A stretch of 64,000 nt of DNA, taken from the NCBI RefSeq assembly GCF_017352375.1, contig NZ_JAFEVR010000008.1:248001-312000 (forward strand). Direction: 5' to 3'. How positions within the stretch are numbered: the stretch's first letter is position 1; each line of letters begins with the position of its first letter. The stretch comes from Mycolicibacterium sp. S2-37 (GTDB lineage Bacteria > Actinomycetota > Actinomycetes > Mycobacteriales > Mycobacteriaceae). The notes under the pieces were generated by a model. That model saw only the letters and a program-made list of their open reading frames with translations. It was not told the origin of the DNA and did no database searches. Below are positions 44,022 through 53,355 of the stretch, piece after piece. A program made the position numbers and the translations under genes.

Positions 44022-45254
44022 ATGCCGGCACCTACCGCGTTCCGCTATCCGCCGCCCCCGGGTCGCCGGACCCGCATCAGGAACGTCGCGCGCAGGCTCG
44101 GGTTCGACCCGTTTCCGGCCGACGACATCGCCCGGTTGTTCATCGACGGCCTCAACGCCGGCGATCCCACCGCCGAACGCTTCGTCGCCGAGACCTACCA
44201 CGGTGACCTCGGCGCTCGGAAAGCCCGCCAATTGGTGGAGGCGGCACAGCGACACGGGATCGACGCCGTCGACGAAGCCCCGGATTCCATGCGCGCTCTG
44301 TTCGAGGAGTTCGAACAACTCCCGGACTGGGTCGACCCCCGCCTCGTGGAACAGGGTGCCGCGGTGTGGCGCCGCTGGGGCTACGCACTGGGTGCCCTCG
44401 GCAACGCCGGCACCAACGACACCTACACCGAGGGCTGGCTCGCGGTCCCGCTGTCACTGAGTGGCGGGTACGCCGGCGACCGCGCCCTGCACCGCTACCT
44501 CGAGACCTCCAGATGGTGGGTCGAGGTCTGCCGGCCGGGTGCGGTCCTCACGCCGAATTCACTGGCCCGCAACATCTCTCTGCACGTGCGGATCATGCAT
44601 GTCTCGGTGCGCGACCGCGTCAAGAACCATCCCGAGTGGGATGTCGCACGCTGGGGTCTGCCGATCAGCCAGTCCGCCATGCTGCTCACCCTGCTCGGCG
44701 GCAGCGTCGCCCCCGCCTTCGGCCTCTTTGCCCTGGGCCACCTCACGTCCCCCCACGAGATGCGCGCCGTCCTGCACTTCAACCGCTACTGCGGCCACCT
44801 CGTCGGCGTCCGCTGCGACGGCTACTTTCCCGAGACGATCGCCGACGCCTGGCGCATTCTGTTCATGGCCGACGCCGCCCGAAGCTATGACAGCGCGGAC
44901 AGCGGCGCCGAACTCGTCGAGTCCTTCGTCCCTGCCTTCGAACCCGCGCCCGCCCATCGCGGCCTCCAGCGGCTCAGGGCCGGCTACCACTACCGGGTTC
45001 AGGCCGGTTACCTCGGCCTCTACATGCTGCCCTGGAACCGCCGCCGCTACCGGCTGCCGTCCGCCCTGCCCGGCATCGTGATGCTGTTTGCGCGGGCTCC
45101 GTTCATCGCTGCCCTCGAATTCGCCCGCCGCCTCAGCCCGAGGATCGACCGCGCCTGGCAGCACACCAACCACACCAGGTGGGAGCGCTGGCTCGAATGG
45201 CAATCCGCGGGTAAGGCTGCGAAGTTCGAGGCCGCCGCGCCACTGCGCCGCTAG
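44022..45254 (+). CDS. MpaB-family (DUF2236) haem oxygenase-like protein
   Basis: This 410-residue protein matches the DUF2236/MpaB family, related to the latex-clearing protein Lcp, a haem-b oxygenase that cuts polyisoprene. LHVRIMHVSVRDRV near residue 188 holds the likely haem-ligand His, and FNRYCGHLVGVRCDGYFPE near residue 260 is the second conserved block. There is no signal peptide, so it is probably cytoplasmic or membrane-associated. Mycobacteria have many paralogues with unknown substrates. It is followed closely by a Ddn-like gene (9 bases), suggesting co-expression. Confidence 0.82.
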   Translation: MPAPTAFRYPPPPGRRTRIRNVARRLGFDPFPADDIARLFIDGLNAGDPTAERFVAETYHGDLGARKARQLVEAAQRHGIDAVDEAPDSMRALFEEFEQLPDWVDPRLVEQGAAVWRRWGYALGALGNAGTNDTYTEGWLAVPLSLSGGYAGDRALHRYLETSRWWVEVCRPGAVLTPNSLARNISLHVRIMHVSVRDRVKNHPEWDVARWGLPISQSAMLLTLLGGSVAPAFGLFALGHLTSPHEMRAVLHFNRYCGHLVGVRCDGYFPETIADAWRILFMADAARSYDSADSGAELVESFVPAFEPAPAHRGLQRLRAGYHYRVQAGYLGLYMLPWNRRRYRLPSALPGIVMLFARAPFIAALEFARRLSPRIDRAWQHTNHTRWERWLEWQSAGKAAKFEAAAPLRR

Positions 45255-45263
45255 CGTGATTCC

Positions 45264-45731
45264 ATGCCCACCATCGACGTCGGCCACCCGCCGGAACTCC
45301 TGCTCAAGATCGTCAACCCCGCCCTGCGCACAGCCCTGAAGACGCCGCTGGGCCGAGCGCTCAAACAGTTCATGGTCCTCGAGTTCACCGGCCGTAAGTC
45401 CGGCCGCACGTTCTCCATCCCGGTCAGCGCCCACCACCTCGACGGGGACCTCTACGCCATCCTCGAAGCCCAGTGGAAGTACAACTTCCGCGACGGCGCG
45501 GCCGCCCGCGTCACCAACGGCGGAAAGACCACCCGCATGCGCGGACAGCTCATCACCGACACCGCGACCGTTGCGGACATCGCCCACCGGATCGCGCAGA
45601 ACTACGGCGCCAAGAAGGCCCAGCAGACGATGGGGCTGAAGTTCGACGGCGCCGCCGTGCCGTCACTCGAGGAGTTCACCGAGGCCGTCACCCGACTGAA
45701 GATCGCTGCCATCCGGTTCGCCCCGGCCTGA
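45264..45731 (+). CDS. Deazaflavin (F420)-dependent nitroreductase-family protein (Ddn-like)
   Basis: 155 residues with the split-barrel Ddn fold. The hallmark is LEFTGRKSGRTFSIPVSAHH near residue 39, where the phosphate tail of F420 binds. The N-terminal helix (LLLKIVNPALRTALKTPLGR) may touch the membrane, as in Ddn. Members reduce quinones, nitroimidazoles or unsaturated lipids with F420H2. It is 9 bases behind the MpaB-like gene and probably cotranscribed. Confidence 0.83.
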   Translation: MPTIDVGHPPELLLKIVNPALRTALKTPLGRALKQFMVLEFTGRKSGRTFSIPVSAHHLDGDLYAILEAQWKYNFRDGAAARVTNGGKTTRMRGQLITDTATVADIAHRIAQNYGAKKAQQTMGLKFDGAAVPSLEEFTEAVTRLKIAAIRFAPA

Positions 45732-45844
45732 ACCCGTGTGTCGGCGGAGGTCATCCCCCAGCGGGGCCTGACGAAGGCGTAGTCTCGGCCCCGAGCCGGC
45801 TTTGCCGGTACATGACCCGACCCCGAGACGTACCAGGACGGACA

Positions 45845-46777
45845 GTGGCAGATACATCCAGCGCAGCCCCGAAAGCCGAGTCGAAGTGGCTCTCGAAGTC
45901 TGCCGCCGAGACGCGCGGTTCGGACAAGAAAGAAGTCCAGTTCCACTACGACATCTCCAATGAGTTCTTCAAGCTGTGGCAGGACCCGAACCAGGTCTAC
46001 AGCTGCGCATATTTCGAGAAGGACGACTACACCCTCGAGCAGGCCCAGCTGGCCAAGATCGACCTGTCGCTGGGCAAGCTCGGCCTCAAGCCCGGTATGA
46101 CGCTGCTGGACATCGGCTGCGGCTGGGGCAAGACGATCATGCGTGCCGTGGAGAAGTACGACGTCAACGTCATCGGCCTGACGCTCTCGGAGAACCAGAA
46201 GCAGCACATCGAGGACTTCCACTTCGCCAACGCCAAGACCGATCGCAAGCTCGAGGTCCGCCTGCAGCCGTGGGAGGACTTCGAGGGCGAGGTCGACCGC
46301 ATCGTGTCCATCGGCGCGTTCGAACACTTCGGCTTCAACAAGTACGACGACTACTTCAAGAAGACCTTCGACTGGATGCCCGACGACGGTGTGCAGATGC
46401 TGCACACGATCATCATCCCGGAGGATGAGGAGATCAAGGCCAAGGGACTGCCGCTGACCATGTCGCGGGTCCGCTTCATCAAGTTCATCATGGACGAGAT
46501 CTACCCCGGCGGCCGTCTGCCGCTGGCGTCCATGGTCAAGGAGCACGCCGTCAAGGCCGGCTACACCGTCACCCGCGAGCAGCACCTGCAGCCGCACTAC
46601 GTGAAGACGCTGGACACCTGGGCCCGCAATCTCGAGGCCAAGAAGGACGAGGCCATCGCGATCACCTCCGAGGAGATCTACGAGCGGTTCCTCAAGTACC
46701 TCGACGGCTGTGCGGACCTGTTCCGCCAGGGCTACACCGACGTCGCACAGTTCACCCTGGAGAAGGCGCCCAGTTAG
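45845..46777 (+). CDS. Mycolic-acid-type SAM methyltransferase (CmaA/MmaA family), first copy
   Basis: About 310 residues from GTG 45845; ATG 45812 is an alternative. FHYDISNEFFKLWQDPNQVY near residue 34 and MTLLDIGCGWG near residue 90 are the SAM-binding entry of cyclopropane mycolic-acid synthases, and VDRIVSIGAFEHFGFNKYDD near residue 155 holds the catalytic-site Glu (GAFEHF). The family adds methyl or cyclopropane carbons to double bonds of meromycolate chains. A tandem second copy follows, 58 bases downstream, only moderately similar, so the two probably have different positions or products. It has a long, polar N-terminal extension of about 30 residues. Confidence 0.88.
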   Translation: MADTSSAAPKAESKWLSKSAAETRGSDKKEVQFHYDISNEFFKLWQDPNQVYSCAYFEKDDYTLEQAQLAKIDLSLGKLGLKPGMTLLDIGCGWGKTIMRAVEKYDVNVIGLTLSENQKQHIEDFHFANAKTDRKLEVRLQPWEDFEGEVDRIVSIGAFEHFGFNKYDDYFKKTFDWMPDDGVQMLHTIIIPEDEEIKAKGLPLTMSRVRFIKFIMDEIYPGGRLPLASMVKEHAVKAGYTVTREQHLQPHYVKTLDTWARNLEAKKDEAIAITSEEIYERFLKYLDGCADLFRQGYTDVAQFTLEKAPS

Positions 46778-46835
46778 CCAAACTAGGCAATCTGCGTTAT
46801 ACAGACCAAGATCAGAGACACCAGGAGGAACGCAG

Positions 46836-47735
46836 ATGAGTGAGATCGGGTCGGGGGGCTCGGCCGGCACAAAAACCGCAACGATGAAGGTGGCGTACGA
46901 GGACGTTCAGGCGCACTACGACATCTCCAACGAATTCTTCGGGCTGTGGCAGGACCCCACTCGTACCTACAGCGCCGCCTACTACGAGCGTGACGACATG
47001 TCGCTCGAGGAGGCGCAGCTGGCCAAGATCGATCTGGCGCTGAACAAGTTGGGCCTCGCCCCGGGGATGACGCTGCTCGATGTGGGTTGCGGGTGGGGCG
47101 CGCTACTCAAGCGCGCGATCGAGCGCTTCGACGTCAACGTCATCGGCCTCACCCTGAGCAAGAACCAGCAGGCCCTCGGCCAGCAGGTCCTCGACGCCCT
47201 CGACACCTCCCGTTCGCGCCGCATCCTGCTGCGCGGCTGGGAGGAGTTCGAGGAGCCGGTCGACCGCATCGTCAGTATCGAGGCGTTCGAGGCGTTCCCC
47301 AAGGAGCGCTACAAGGCCTTCTTCGACCTCTGCTACCGCATCATGCCCGCCGACGGCCGCATGGTGCTGCAGACGATCATGGGGCACCCACTCAAGCGCT
47401 GGCCCGAGCTCGGCGTTCCGATCACCATGTCCGATCTACGGTTCATGCGCTTCATCGCCAAGGAGATCTTCCCCGGCGGGTCGGTGCCGTGCGACGAGGA
47501 CGTCGTCGAGTTCTCCACCAATGCCGGCTTCTCGGTCGAGAAGCAGGACGATCTGACACCCGACTACGTCCGCACCCTGGCCACCTGGGCCGAGGCGCTG
47601 GAGGCCCGCCATGACGAGGCCGTCGCGGTGACCTCCGAAGAGGTCTACGAGCGCTACATGAAGTACCTGTTGGGGTGCTCGGACTTCTTCAACCGCAACG
47701 TCAGCTACGTCGGGCAGTTTACGCTCGTCAAGTAG
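46836..47735 (+). CDS. Mycolic-acid-type SAM methyltransferase (UmaA-like), second copy
   Basis: 299 residues from ATG 46836, with a near-perfect AGGAGG ribosome site. It shares AHYDISNEFFGLWQDPTRTY and MTLLDVGCGWG with the first copy, but the catalytic loop reads VSIEAFEAFPKERYK: the usual EHF is EAF, as in UmaA of M. tuberculosis. The C-terminus NVSYVGQFTLVK also agrees with UmaA. This hints at a change in the active site that could alter the reaction or reduce cyclopropanation. It likely shares a transcript with the first copy. Confidence 0.86.
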   Translation: MSEIGSGGSAGTKTATMKVAYEDVQAHYDISNEFFGLWQDPTRTYSAAYYERDDMSLEEAQLAKIDLALNKLGLAPGMTLLDVGCGWGALLKRAIERFDVNVIGLTLSKNQQALGQQVLDALDTSRSRRILLRGWEEFEEPVDRIVSIEAFEAFPKERYKAFFDLCYRIMPADGRMVLQTIMGHPLKRWPELGVPITMSDLRFMRFIAKEIFPGGSVPCDEDVVEFSTNAGFSVEKQDDLTPDYVRTLATWAEALEARHDEAVAVTSEEVYERYMKYLLGCSDFFNRNVSYVGQFTLVK

Positions 47736-47826
47736 CCGCGAAAACCCGGCAATTGTGCCAGTGCCACCGGTGACCGTCCCGGCCTAACTTCGTCTTCTAT
47801 CCGACGAAGCACAGCAAGGAGTGGAC

Positions 47827-48594
47827 ATGGTCATCCTGGTCACCGGCGGCACCGGCCTACTCGGCGGCGAGGTCGTCGCGCGTTTGACCGTTCGGGGCCA
47901 CAGCGTGCGGATCCTCAGTCGCACCAGCCGTCCGCACGGGCACGCCGACGTGGTCGCCGGCGACCTGGGGACCGGTGCGGGCCTCGAGGAGGCGCTGGCC
48001 GGCGTCGACACCGTCGTGCACCTCGCCTCGGACCCGAAGCGCCCGCAGGAGGTCGACGTGGAGGGCACCCGGCACCTGGTCGCCGCCGCGACCGCGGCCG
48101 GGGTGGGCCACGTCGTCTACATCTCCATCGTCGGCGCCGATCGCATACCGCTGGGCTACTACCGCGCGAAGATCGCCGTTGAGCAGCTCATCGAACAGTC
48201 CGGCATCCCGTACACGATCCTGCGCGCCAGCCAGTTCCACGAATTCACCGCCGACATCCTCGGCACGCTGGCCAAACTGCCGGTGACCATTGCACCCCGC
48301 GGGTGGCGCATTCAGCCCATCGACGTCGGCGCCGTCGCCACCCACCTCGCCGACGCCGTCGAAAGCGGTCCGACCGGCAGGCTTCCCGACCTCGCCGGGC
48401 CGCAGGACATGACCTGGGCCGACGCCATCGGCATGTTGAGAACCGCCGCCGGCCGACGAACGCGCGTGCTCGCCGTCCCCGTGCCCGGCGCGTTTTCGGC
48501 CGCGTGGCGCAGCGGTGCGGCCACCGCCGAACCGACCGCCGGCCACACGTTCGCGGAGTTCCTCGCCGACCGCAGGCGGACGCCGGTCCGGTGA
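47827..48594 (+). CDS. NmrA-like atypical SDR
   Basis: 255 residues from ATG 47827 with AAGGAG six bases upstream; GTG 47821 is unlikely. VILVTGGTGLLGGEVVARL is the N-terminal NAD(P)-binding Rossmann loop; YYRAKIAVEQLIEQSG near residue 113 takes the place of the YxxxK active site; PYTILRASQFHEF is an NmrA/YwnB-type block. Such proteins sense NADP redox or reduce quinones. It is on the same strand as the LuxR regulator that starts 48 bases later. Confidence 0.82.
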   Translation: MVILVTGGTGLLGGEVVARLTVRGHSVRILSRTSRPHGHADVVAGDLGTGAGLEEALAGVDTVVHLASDPKRPQEVDVEGTRHLVAAATAAGVGHVVYISIVGADRIPLGYYRAKIAVEQLIEQSGIPYTILRASQFHEFTADILGTLAKLPVTIAPRGWRIQPIDVGAVATHLADAVESGPTGRLPDLAGPQDMTWADAIGMLRTAAGRRTRVLAVPVPGAFSAAWRSGAATAEPTAGHTFAEFLADRRRTPVR

Positions 48595-48642
48595 GGTCGG
48601 CGTCACCGCCCACCGGCTGACCCACACCCCTACGATCGGGGC

Positions 48643-51345
48643 GTGCTGGCAGGCCGCGAAGCGGAGATCGGACACCTGGTCTCGATAATCGACGACGCGC
48701 GGCGCGGCATCGGTCGTGTCGTGGTGATCCGCGGCGAGGCGGGCGTCGGCAAGTCCGCCCTGCTGGCGGCGGCCGCATCCGGAGCCCGGATGACCATGCT
48801 GCGCACCCGTGGTGTCGAGCCCGAAGCCGACTTGCCGTTCGCCGCCCTGCACCGCCTGCTGAAACCGGCCCTGGACCACGTCGACCGGTTGCCTGCACCG
48901 CAGGCGCACGCGCTGCGGTGTGCCTTCGGCATGGAATCCGGCCAGGCCGACGACCGGTTCCTCGTCTCGCTGGCAGTGCTCAACCTGCTCGGCGAAATCG
49001 CGCCCGTCCTCGTCGTCATCGACGACGCGCACTGGCTGGACTCGGCGTCGGCTCAGGCATTGGCGTTCGCCGCACGCCGTCTCGACGCCGAGTCGGTGGC
49101 GATGGCGTTGGCGGTCCGCGACGGGATGACCGGCCTGCCGTTCGACGACCTACCGTCCCTGCAACTGTCACCACTGGGAGCGACCGCGGCCGCGGAGCTG
49201 CTCGCCGCCGCCGTCGGCACCGAAGTACACCCCGACGTCTGCGTCCTGCTCACGACGGCCACCGGCGGCAACGCACTGGCGCTGCTGGAGCTCGCACACA
49301 CCCTGGACGCCGACCACCTGTCGGGCCGCCGACCGCTGCCGGTGCCGCTGCCGGTGACCACGCACATGGAAGAGACGTTCCTGCACCAGGTTCGACAGTT
49401 GCCGGCACCCACCCGGCGCCTGCTGCTCGCCGCCGCGGCCGACGACACCGGCCGATTGCCGACCATCCTCGCCGCGGCGTCGGCGCTAGGGGCCGACGCC
49501 GCCGCGCTGGGTGCCGCGGAACGGGCCGGCATCGTGCGCGTCGCCGACGGCGTCGTCGAGTTCCGGCATCCGCTGGTGCGCTCGGCGATCTACCGGGGTG
49601 CGCTGTTCAGCGATCGCCAGGCCGTCCACCTCGCGCTCGCCGACGCCCTTGACGCGGACGCCGACCCCGACCGGCGCGCCTGGCACCGGGCCGCGGCCGC
49701 GGTCGAACCCGATACGTCCCTTGCCGACGACCTCGCCCGGGCCGCCGCACGCGCCGACCAGCGCGGCGCCTTCGCCGCGTCGTCGACAGCCTTCGAGCGC
49801 TCCGCCGACCTGACGCCCGACTCCGACCTGCGCGCCCGCCGCCTGGCCCACAGCGCCGAACGTGCCTGGCGCGCCGGCCAGCACGAGCGCGCCGCCGCGG
49901 TCCTGGAGCGAGCCCGACCACTGACCATGTCGCCCGGCACCCGCGCCCATGTCGAATCCCTCACCGGCATGGCACAACTCGCCGCCGGGATGTCGACCGC
50001 GGCCTATCGCACCGTCCGCGACGCCGCCGCACACGTCGCCGCGATCTCCCCGGGGCAGGCGCTGACTCTGCTGCTGTTCGCCGCCGAAGCCGCATCCAAC
50101 GCCACCGACGCCGACGCGGTCGTCTCACTCGGTGCCCTTGCCGCCGAACTCGACACGGGCGACAGCGTGTCCGAGCAGTTCGCGGTCGACGTCCTGTCCG
50201 GCACCGCCGACCACTTCGCCGGCCGGCCCGCCGCCGCTGTCCCCGCCCTGACCCGCGCGGTACAGGTTGCCGAGGCACTGACCGATCCGGCGCTGCTGAT
50301 GGTCGCGGGGCGGGCCGGGTTCTACCTCGGCGACGACGATGCAGCCCACGCGTTCAGCGCCAGGGCCGTCTCGCTGGCCCGCGACAGCGGCGACATCGGC
50401 GTGATACCGATCGCCGGCGCGCGCACCGGTCTGACCGATCTGCTGGCCGGGCGCTGGGCCGCCGGTGAGGCGGCCGCGAGCGAAGCCGTCGCGCTGGCCG
50501 AGGCGATCGGCCAGCCCGGCATCTCCGGCCACGGGCTGGCCTGCCTTGCGCTGCATGCCGCGTTGCGCGGGGAGGCCGACGCCTGTCGGTCGTTCGCCGT
50601 GCGGGCGCAGACGATCGCCGCAGGCCGTCCGATGAGCTTCGTCGAGGACTGGGTCCGCTGGGCGCTGGGGCTTCTCGACCTCGGTCGCGACGAACCGGCC
50701 GCGGCGTTCGGGCGGCTGCGCGACATCCGTCATCCCGTCGTCCTGATGTGGGCATCTTTCGACCGCATCGAGAGCGCCTGCCGCTCGGGTGATCACACCA
50801 TCGCGCGAGAGTGGCTGGCGCACCTGGACACCACCGCCGCAGAGACGCAGCAGCCCTGGATGCAGGCCCGCGCCGCGCATGCGCACGCCCTCGTCGACGG
50901 GGATCTCGATGCATACGCCGCCGCGCTCGATCGCCACCGGTATGCGGCGCGGCCGTTCGAACGAGCCCGCACCGCACTGGATCACGGCGCCGCCCTCCGT
51001 CGGGACCGCAAGCGGACGGCGGCGCGCGAGCACCTGCAGCAGGCCTTCGCCGCCTTCGACGCGCTGGGCGCGCACCCCTGGGCCGAACGGGCCCAGGTCG
51101 AACTGCGGGCCTGCGGCCGCAGTGTCCGCAGGCGCGACGACACCGAGTTCGCGCGGCTCACACCGCAGGAGACACAGGTGGCCGGTTTCGTCGTTCAGGG
51201 CCTGACCAACGCCGACGTCGCCACGAAACTGTTCCTGTCACGGCGGACCATCGACTTCCATCTGCGCAACGTCTACACCAAACTGGGCGTCACCTCGCGG
51301 ACAGAGCTCGCCCGCGTGCTCGCCGGGAGCACCACTGCGTCGTGA
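48643..51345 (+). CDS. Large ATP-binding LuxR-family regulator (LAL type), first copy
   Basis: 900 residues from GTG 48643. It begins LAGREAEIGHL, with Walker A GEAGVGKSALL near residue 31 and Walker B VLVVIDDAHWLD near residue 122, the STAND/AAA ATPase module of MalT-like regulators. A long TPR-like helical region (about 330-830) follows, then a C-terminal LuxR helix-turn-helix: LTPQETQVAGFVVQGLTNAD, then VATKLFLSRRTIDFHLRNVY. Such proteins bind a ligand and ATP, oligomerise and activate target promoters. CCCC-TACGATC-GGGG just before its start resembles a dyad operator. It may control itself or the NmrA-like gene. Confidence 0.88.
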   Translation: MLAGREAEIGHLVSIIDDARRGIGRVVVIRGEAGVGKSALLAAAASGARMTMLRTRGVEPEADLPFAALHRLLKPALDHVDRLPAPQAHALRCAFGMESGQADDRFLVSLAVLNLLGEIAPVLVVIDDAHWLDSASAQALAFAARRLDAESVAMALAVRDGMTGLPFDDLPSLQLSPLGATAAAELLAAAVGTEVHPDVCVLLTTATGGNALALLELAHTLDADHLSGRRPLPVPLPVTTHMEETFLHQVRQLPAPTRRLLLAAAADDTGRLPTILAAASALGADAAALGAAERAGIVRVADGVVEFRHPLVRSAIYRGALFSDRQAVHLALADALDADADPDRRAWHRAAAAVEPDTSLADDLARAAARADQRGAFAASSTAFERSADLTPDSDLRARRLAHSAERAWRAGQHERAAAVLERARPLTMSPGTRAHVESLTGMAQLAAGMSTAAYRTVRDAAAHVAAISPGQALTLLLFAAEAASNATDADAVVSLGALAAELDTGDSVSEQFAVDVLSGTADHFAGRPAAAVPALTRAVQVAEALTDPALLMVAGRAGFYLGDDDAAHAFSARAVSLARDSGDIGVIPIAGARTGLTDLLAGRWAAGEAAASEAVALAEAIGQPGISGHGLACLALHAALRGEADACRSFAVRAQTIAAGRPMSFVEDWVRWALGLLDLGRDEPAAAFGRLRDIRHPVVLMWASFDRIESACRSGDHTIAREWLAHLDTTAAETQQPWMQARAAHAHALVDGDLDAYAAALDRHRYAARPFERARTALDHGAALRRDRKRTAAREHLQQAFAAFDALGAHPWAERAQVELRACGRSVRRRDDTEFARLTPQETQVAGFVVQGLTNADVATKLFLSRRTIDFHLRNVYTKLGVTSRTELARVLAGSTTAS

Positions 51346-51393
51346 CCACGATCCTGCCGCCCGTGCGAGCGGACAGGTCGACGCGATAGGTGT

Positions 51394-51897
51394 TCACCGG
51401 TTCGCCCTCTCGGCGGGCATCCGTTTGCGGCGATGCTGCGCCACGGCGAGCAGTGCGATGTCCCCCAGCAGCAGCCCGCTCAGTGCAGGCACGGTCATCG
51501 CCCACCCTGTGCCCGACCCGGCCGTCACGCCCCAGACGAGTTTGCCGACGGCGATGACGTTCAGCAGCACGGCACCCCAGAGCAGGGAGCGCTTCCAGAA
51601 CGCCACACAGAACGCGGTGAGGCTGGCGGGGACGAGCAACGTCAGGCCGATCTTCGCGGCCGTCCACCCGCCCGTCAGCCACTCCTGCTCGAAGGCCAGG
51701 AAATGCTCGACCTTCGAGTCGACCGTCGCCGGCGCCGGGAACCAGAACATGCTGGTGGCCAACGTCACCGCGATGCCCGCGCCGCTGCGTCGGTAGGAGA
51801 ACCACGCGAGCGGCAACAGGAACAGCGGCCGGATGTACCAGCTGAGCACGTTGTGGTGCCGCTGCCACATCCACTCGAGGACGTCGGCGGCGCTCAT
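51394..51897 (-). CDS. Small polytopic membrane protein
   Basis: 167 residues from ATG 51897, which overlaps the stop of the gene before it as ATGA. About five hydrophobic segments, including WYIRPLFLLPLAWFSY and TVPALSGLLLGDIALLAVA. The family was not recognised. It is cotranscribed with another small membrane protein and converges on the LuxR gene, whose stop is 48 bases away. Confidence 0.7.
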   Translation of the reverse strand: MSAADVLEWMWQRHHNVLSWYIRPLFLLPLAWFSYRRSGAGIAVTLATSMFWFPAPATVDSKVEHFLAFEQEWLTGGWTAAKIGLTLLVPASLTAFCVAFWKRSLLWGAVLLNVIAVGKLVWGVTAGSGTGWAMTVPALSGLLLGDIALLAVAQHRRKRMPAERANR

Positions 51898-52343
51898 GAC
51901 CGGCTCGCGTAGGCCGGCGCAACCTCGTGCTGCGGGACCGGAATCCGGAACGCCAGCACGGTGAGGGCGACCGCGGTGACCGACACCACCGACAGCGCCG
52001 CGGTCTGCAGCAGCTGCTCGGTCAGATCGGGCAGCACATCCATGTGCGCGCAGTGGTAGATCTGATGCGGCAGGGCGGCCACCAGGGCGGCCATCCCGGT
52101 CACGCGGGCCAGCCACACCCCGCCGATCAGCAGCGCCGTCAGCGCCAGTACGCCCAGGGCGACGTTGAACTGGCCGACGTCGCGCAGGAGGTGTTCGTTA
52201 TAGGGCCCGTCGATGTCGACCCAGTGCATCCCGAATCCGGGGAAGTCGTCGTAGAACGATCGCGGGAAGCCCTGTTGCCAGATCCCGGTGCCGGTGAAGT
52301 AGACGGCGAACCAGCCGAGCAGCAGACGAATGGCGCGGTGCAT
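51894..52343 (-). CDS. Small four-helix membrane protein
   Basis: 149 residues with about four membrane segments; AGGAGG lies upstream of the start. FTGTGIWQQGFPRSFYDDFP and ALPHQIYHCAHMDVLPDLTE are extracellular or loop regions with conserved-looking His, Cys and acids. The pattern resembles DoxX-like or other small actinobacterial membrane proteins, but no family could be fixed. It is the first gene of a two-gene operon. Confidence 0.68.
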   Translation of the reverse strand: MHRAIRLLLGWFAVYFTGTGIWQQGFPRSFYDDFPGFGMHWVDIDGPYNEHLLRDVGQFNVALGVLALTALLIGGVWLARVTGMAALVAALPHQIYHCAHMDVLPDLTEQLLQTAALSVVSVTAVALTVLAFRIPVPQHEVAPAYASRS

Positions 52344-52356
52344 GGGTCCTCCTGAC

Positions 52357-52379
52357 GACGATGTGCTGTGGACATCGTC
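52357..52379. terminator. Possible hairpin near SDR and membrane-protein genes
   Basis: Perfect 7-bp arms (GACGATG / CATCGTC) with a 9-base loop lie just upstream of the membrane-protein start and downstream of the SDR stop. On the minus strand this position could end the SDR transcript. Confidence 0.35.
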
Positions 52380-52411
52380 CGCCGGGAGCGCGCGGCATCG
52401 GACCGGCGAAA

Positions 52412-53326
52412 TTACCTGGCTTTCAGTCCGCTGGCGAGCTCATCGAGGGCTTGGTCGAGCGTGACCCGCGGCGTCCATCCCCAGCGGCCGGCCCGGTCGG
52501 CGACGATCTGCCCGGTCCAGGCGGGTTCGTCCTCGTAGACGGGTTCGACACCCACGGCGCGCGTGACGGTGCCGTAGTAGTCGCGCTGGGTGGCCGGGCC
52601 GCCCGCGGCGTTGACCGGCGTGCAGCCGCCGTCCACCGGGCCGCGTTCCGGGTCGTCCGCGGAGAGGATCCGGCCGGTGGCGAGGTCGGCGAGCAGCACG
52701 GCGAGGTCGTCGACGTGAATCCATGCGAAGGTCTTGTCGGCGACGGTGTGACGAGCTGACTCGTTCTTCTCGATATCGTTGGGACGCAGTGTGTTCCAGA
52801 TTGAGGTCGCGCCCGGACCCAGGATGGCCGGCGGCCGCACCAGGATGCGGGTGAGGCCGTCGACCTCGGCCAGTGCGGCGTCGGTGTCCCGCTTGGTGAC
52901 GGGGTAGTCGCCGGCGTCATCGCCGACCAGCGCGGCCGATTCGTCGACGTCCCCGACACCCGCCGTCCGGTCGTACACGCCCGCGGTGGACATGTGCACG
53001 AAGCGTGCGACGCCCGCCTGCAGCGCCGCCCTGGCGATCACCGGCGTTCCCTCCACGCCGACCCGATGCTGGGTTGCGCGGTCGCTGCCCATCGGGTGCA
53101 CGGTGGTCACGACGCCGACCGCGCCGGCGACCACCTCGGCCGCGAACCGCGGATCGGCGAAGTCCCCCACCCGTTCCTCGACCCCGTCGATTCCACCGGC
53201 GGCTCCGGCCCGCCGCACGACCGCCCGCACGGTCGCTCCGCGCGTGATCAACTCCGCACAGGTCCGCGCCCCGACGAATCCATTCGCTCCGGTGACGACG
53301 ACGGGATGAGGTTGTTCATCGGCCAT
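52412..53326 (-). CDS. SDR-family NAD-dependent epimerase/dehydratase-like protein
   Basis: 304 residues of the extended SDR type. VVVTGANGFVGARTCAELI is the NAD-binding loop, VHMSTAGVYDR the Ser of the active site, and YPVTKRDTDAAL the YxxxK catalytic pair. The C-terminus is rich in Arg/Trp-containing substrate-binding sequence (RAGRWGWTPRVTLDQALDEL). Likely an oxidoreductase or epimerase of a sugar or steroid-like compound. It lies 29 bases downstream of the ketoacyl-synthase-like gene on the same strand and may share its transcript. Confidence 0.83.
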   Translation of the reverse strand: MADEQPHPVVVTGANGFVGARTCAELITRGATVRAVVRRAGAAGGIDGVEERVGDFADPRFAAEVVAGAVGVVTTVHPMGSDRATQHRVGVEGTPVIARAALQAGVARFVHMSTAGVYDRTAGVGDVDESAALVGDDAGDYPVTKRDTDAALAEVDGLTRILVRPPAILGPGATSIWNTLRPNDIEKNESARHTVADKTFAWIHVDDLAVLLADLATGRILSADDPERGPVDGGCTPVNAAGGPATQRDYYGTVTRAVGVEPVYEDEPAWTGQIVADRAGRWGWTPRVTLDQALDELASGLKAR

Positions 53327-53355
53327 GGCACCACTGTGCCATCGGCGCGGGATGG

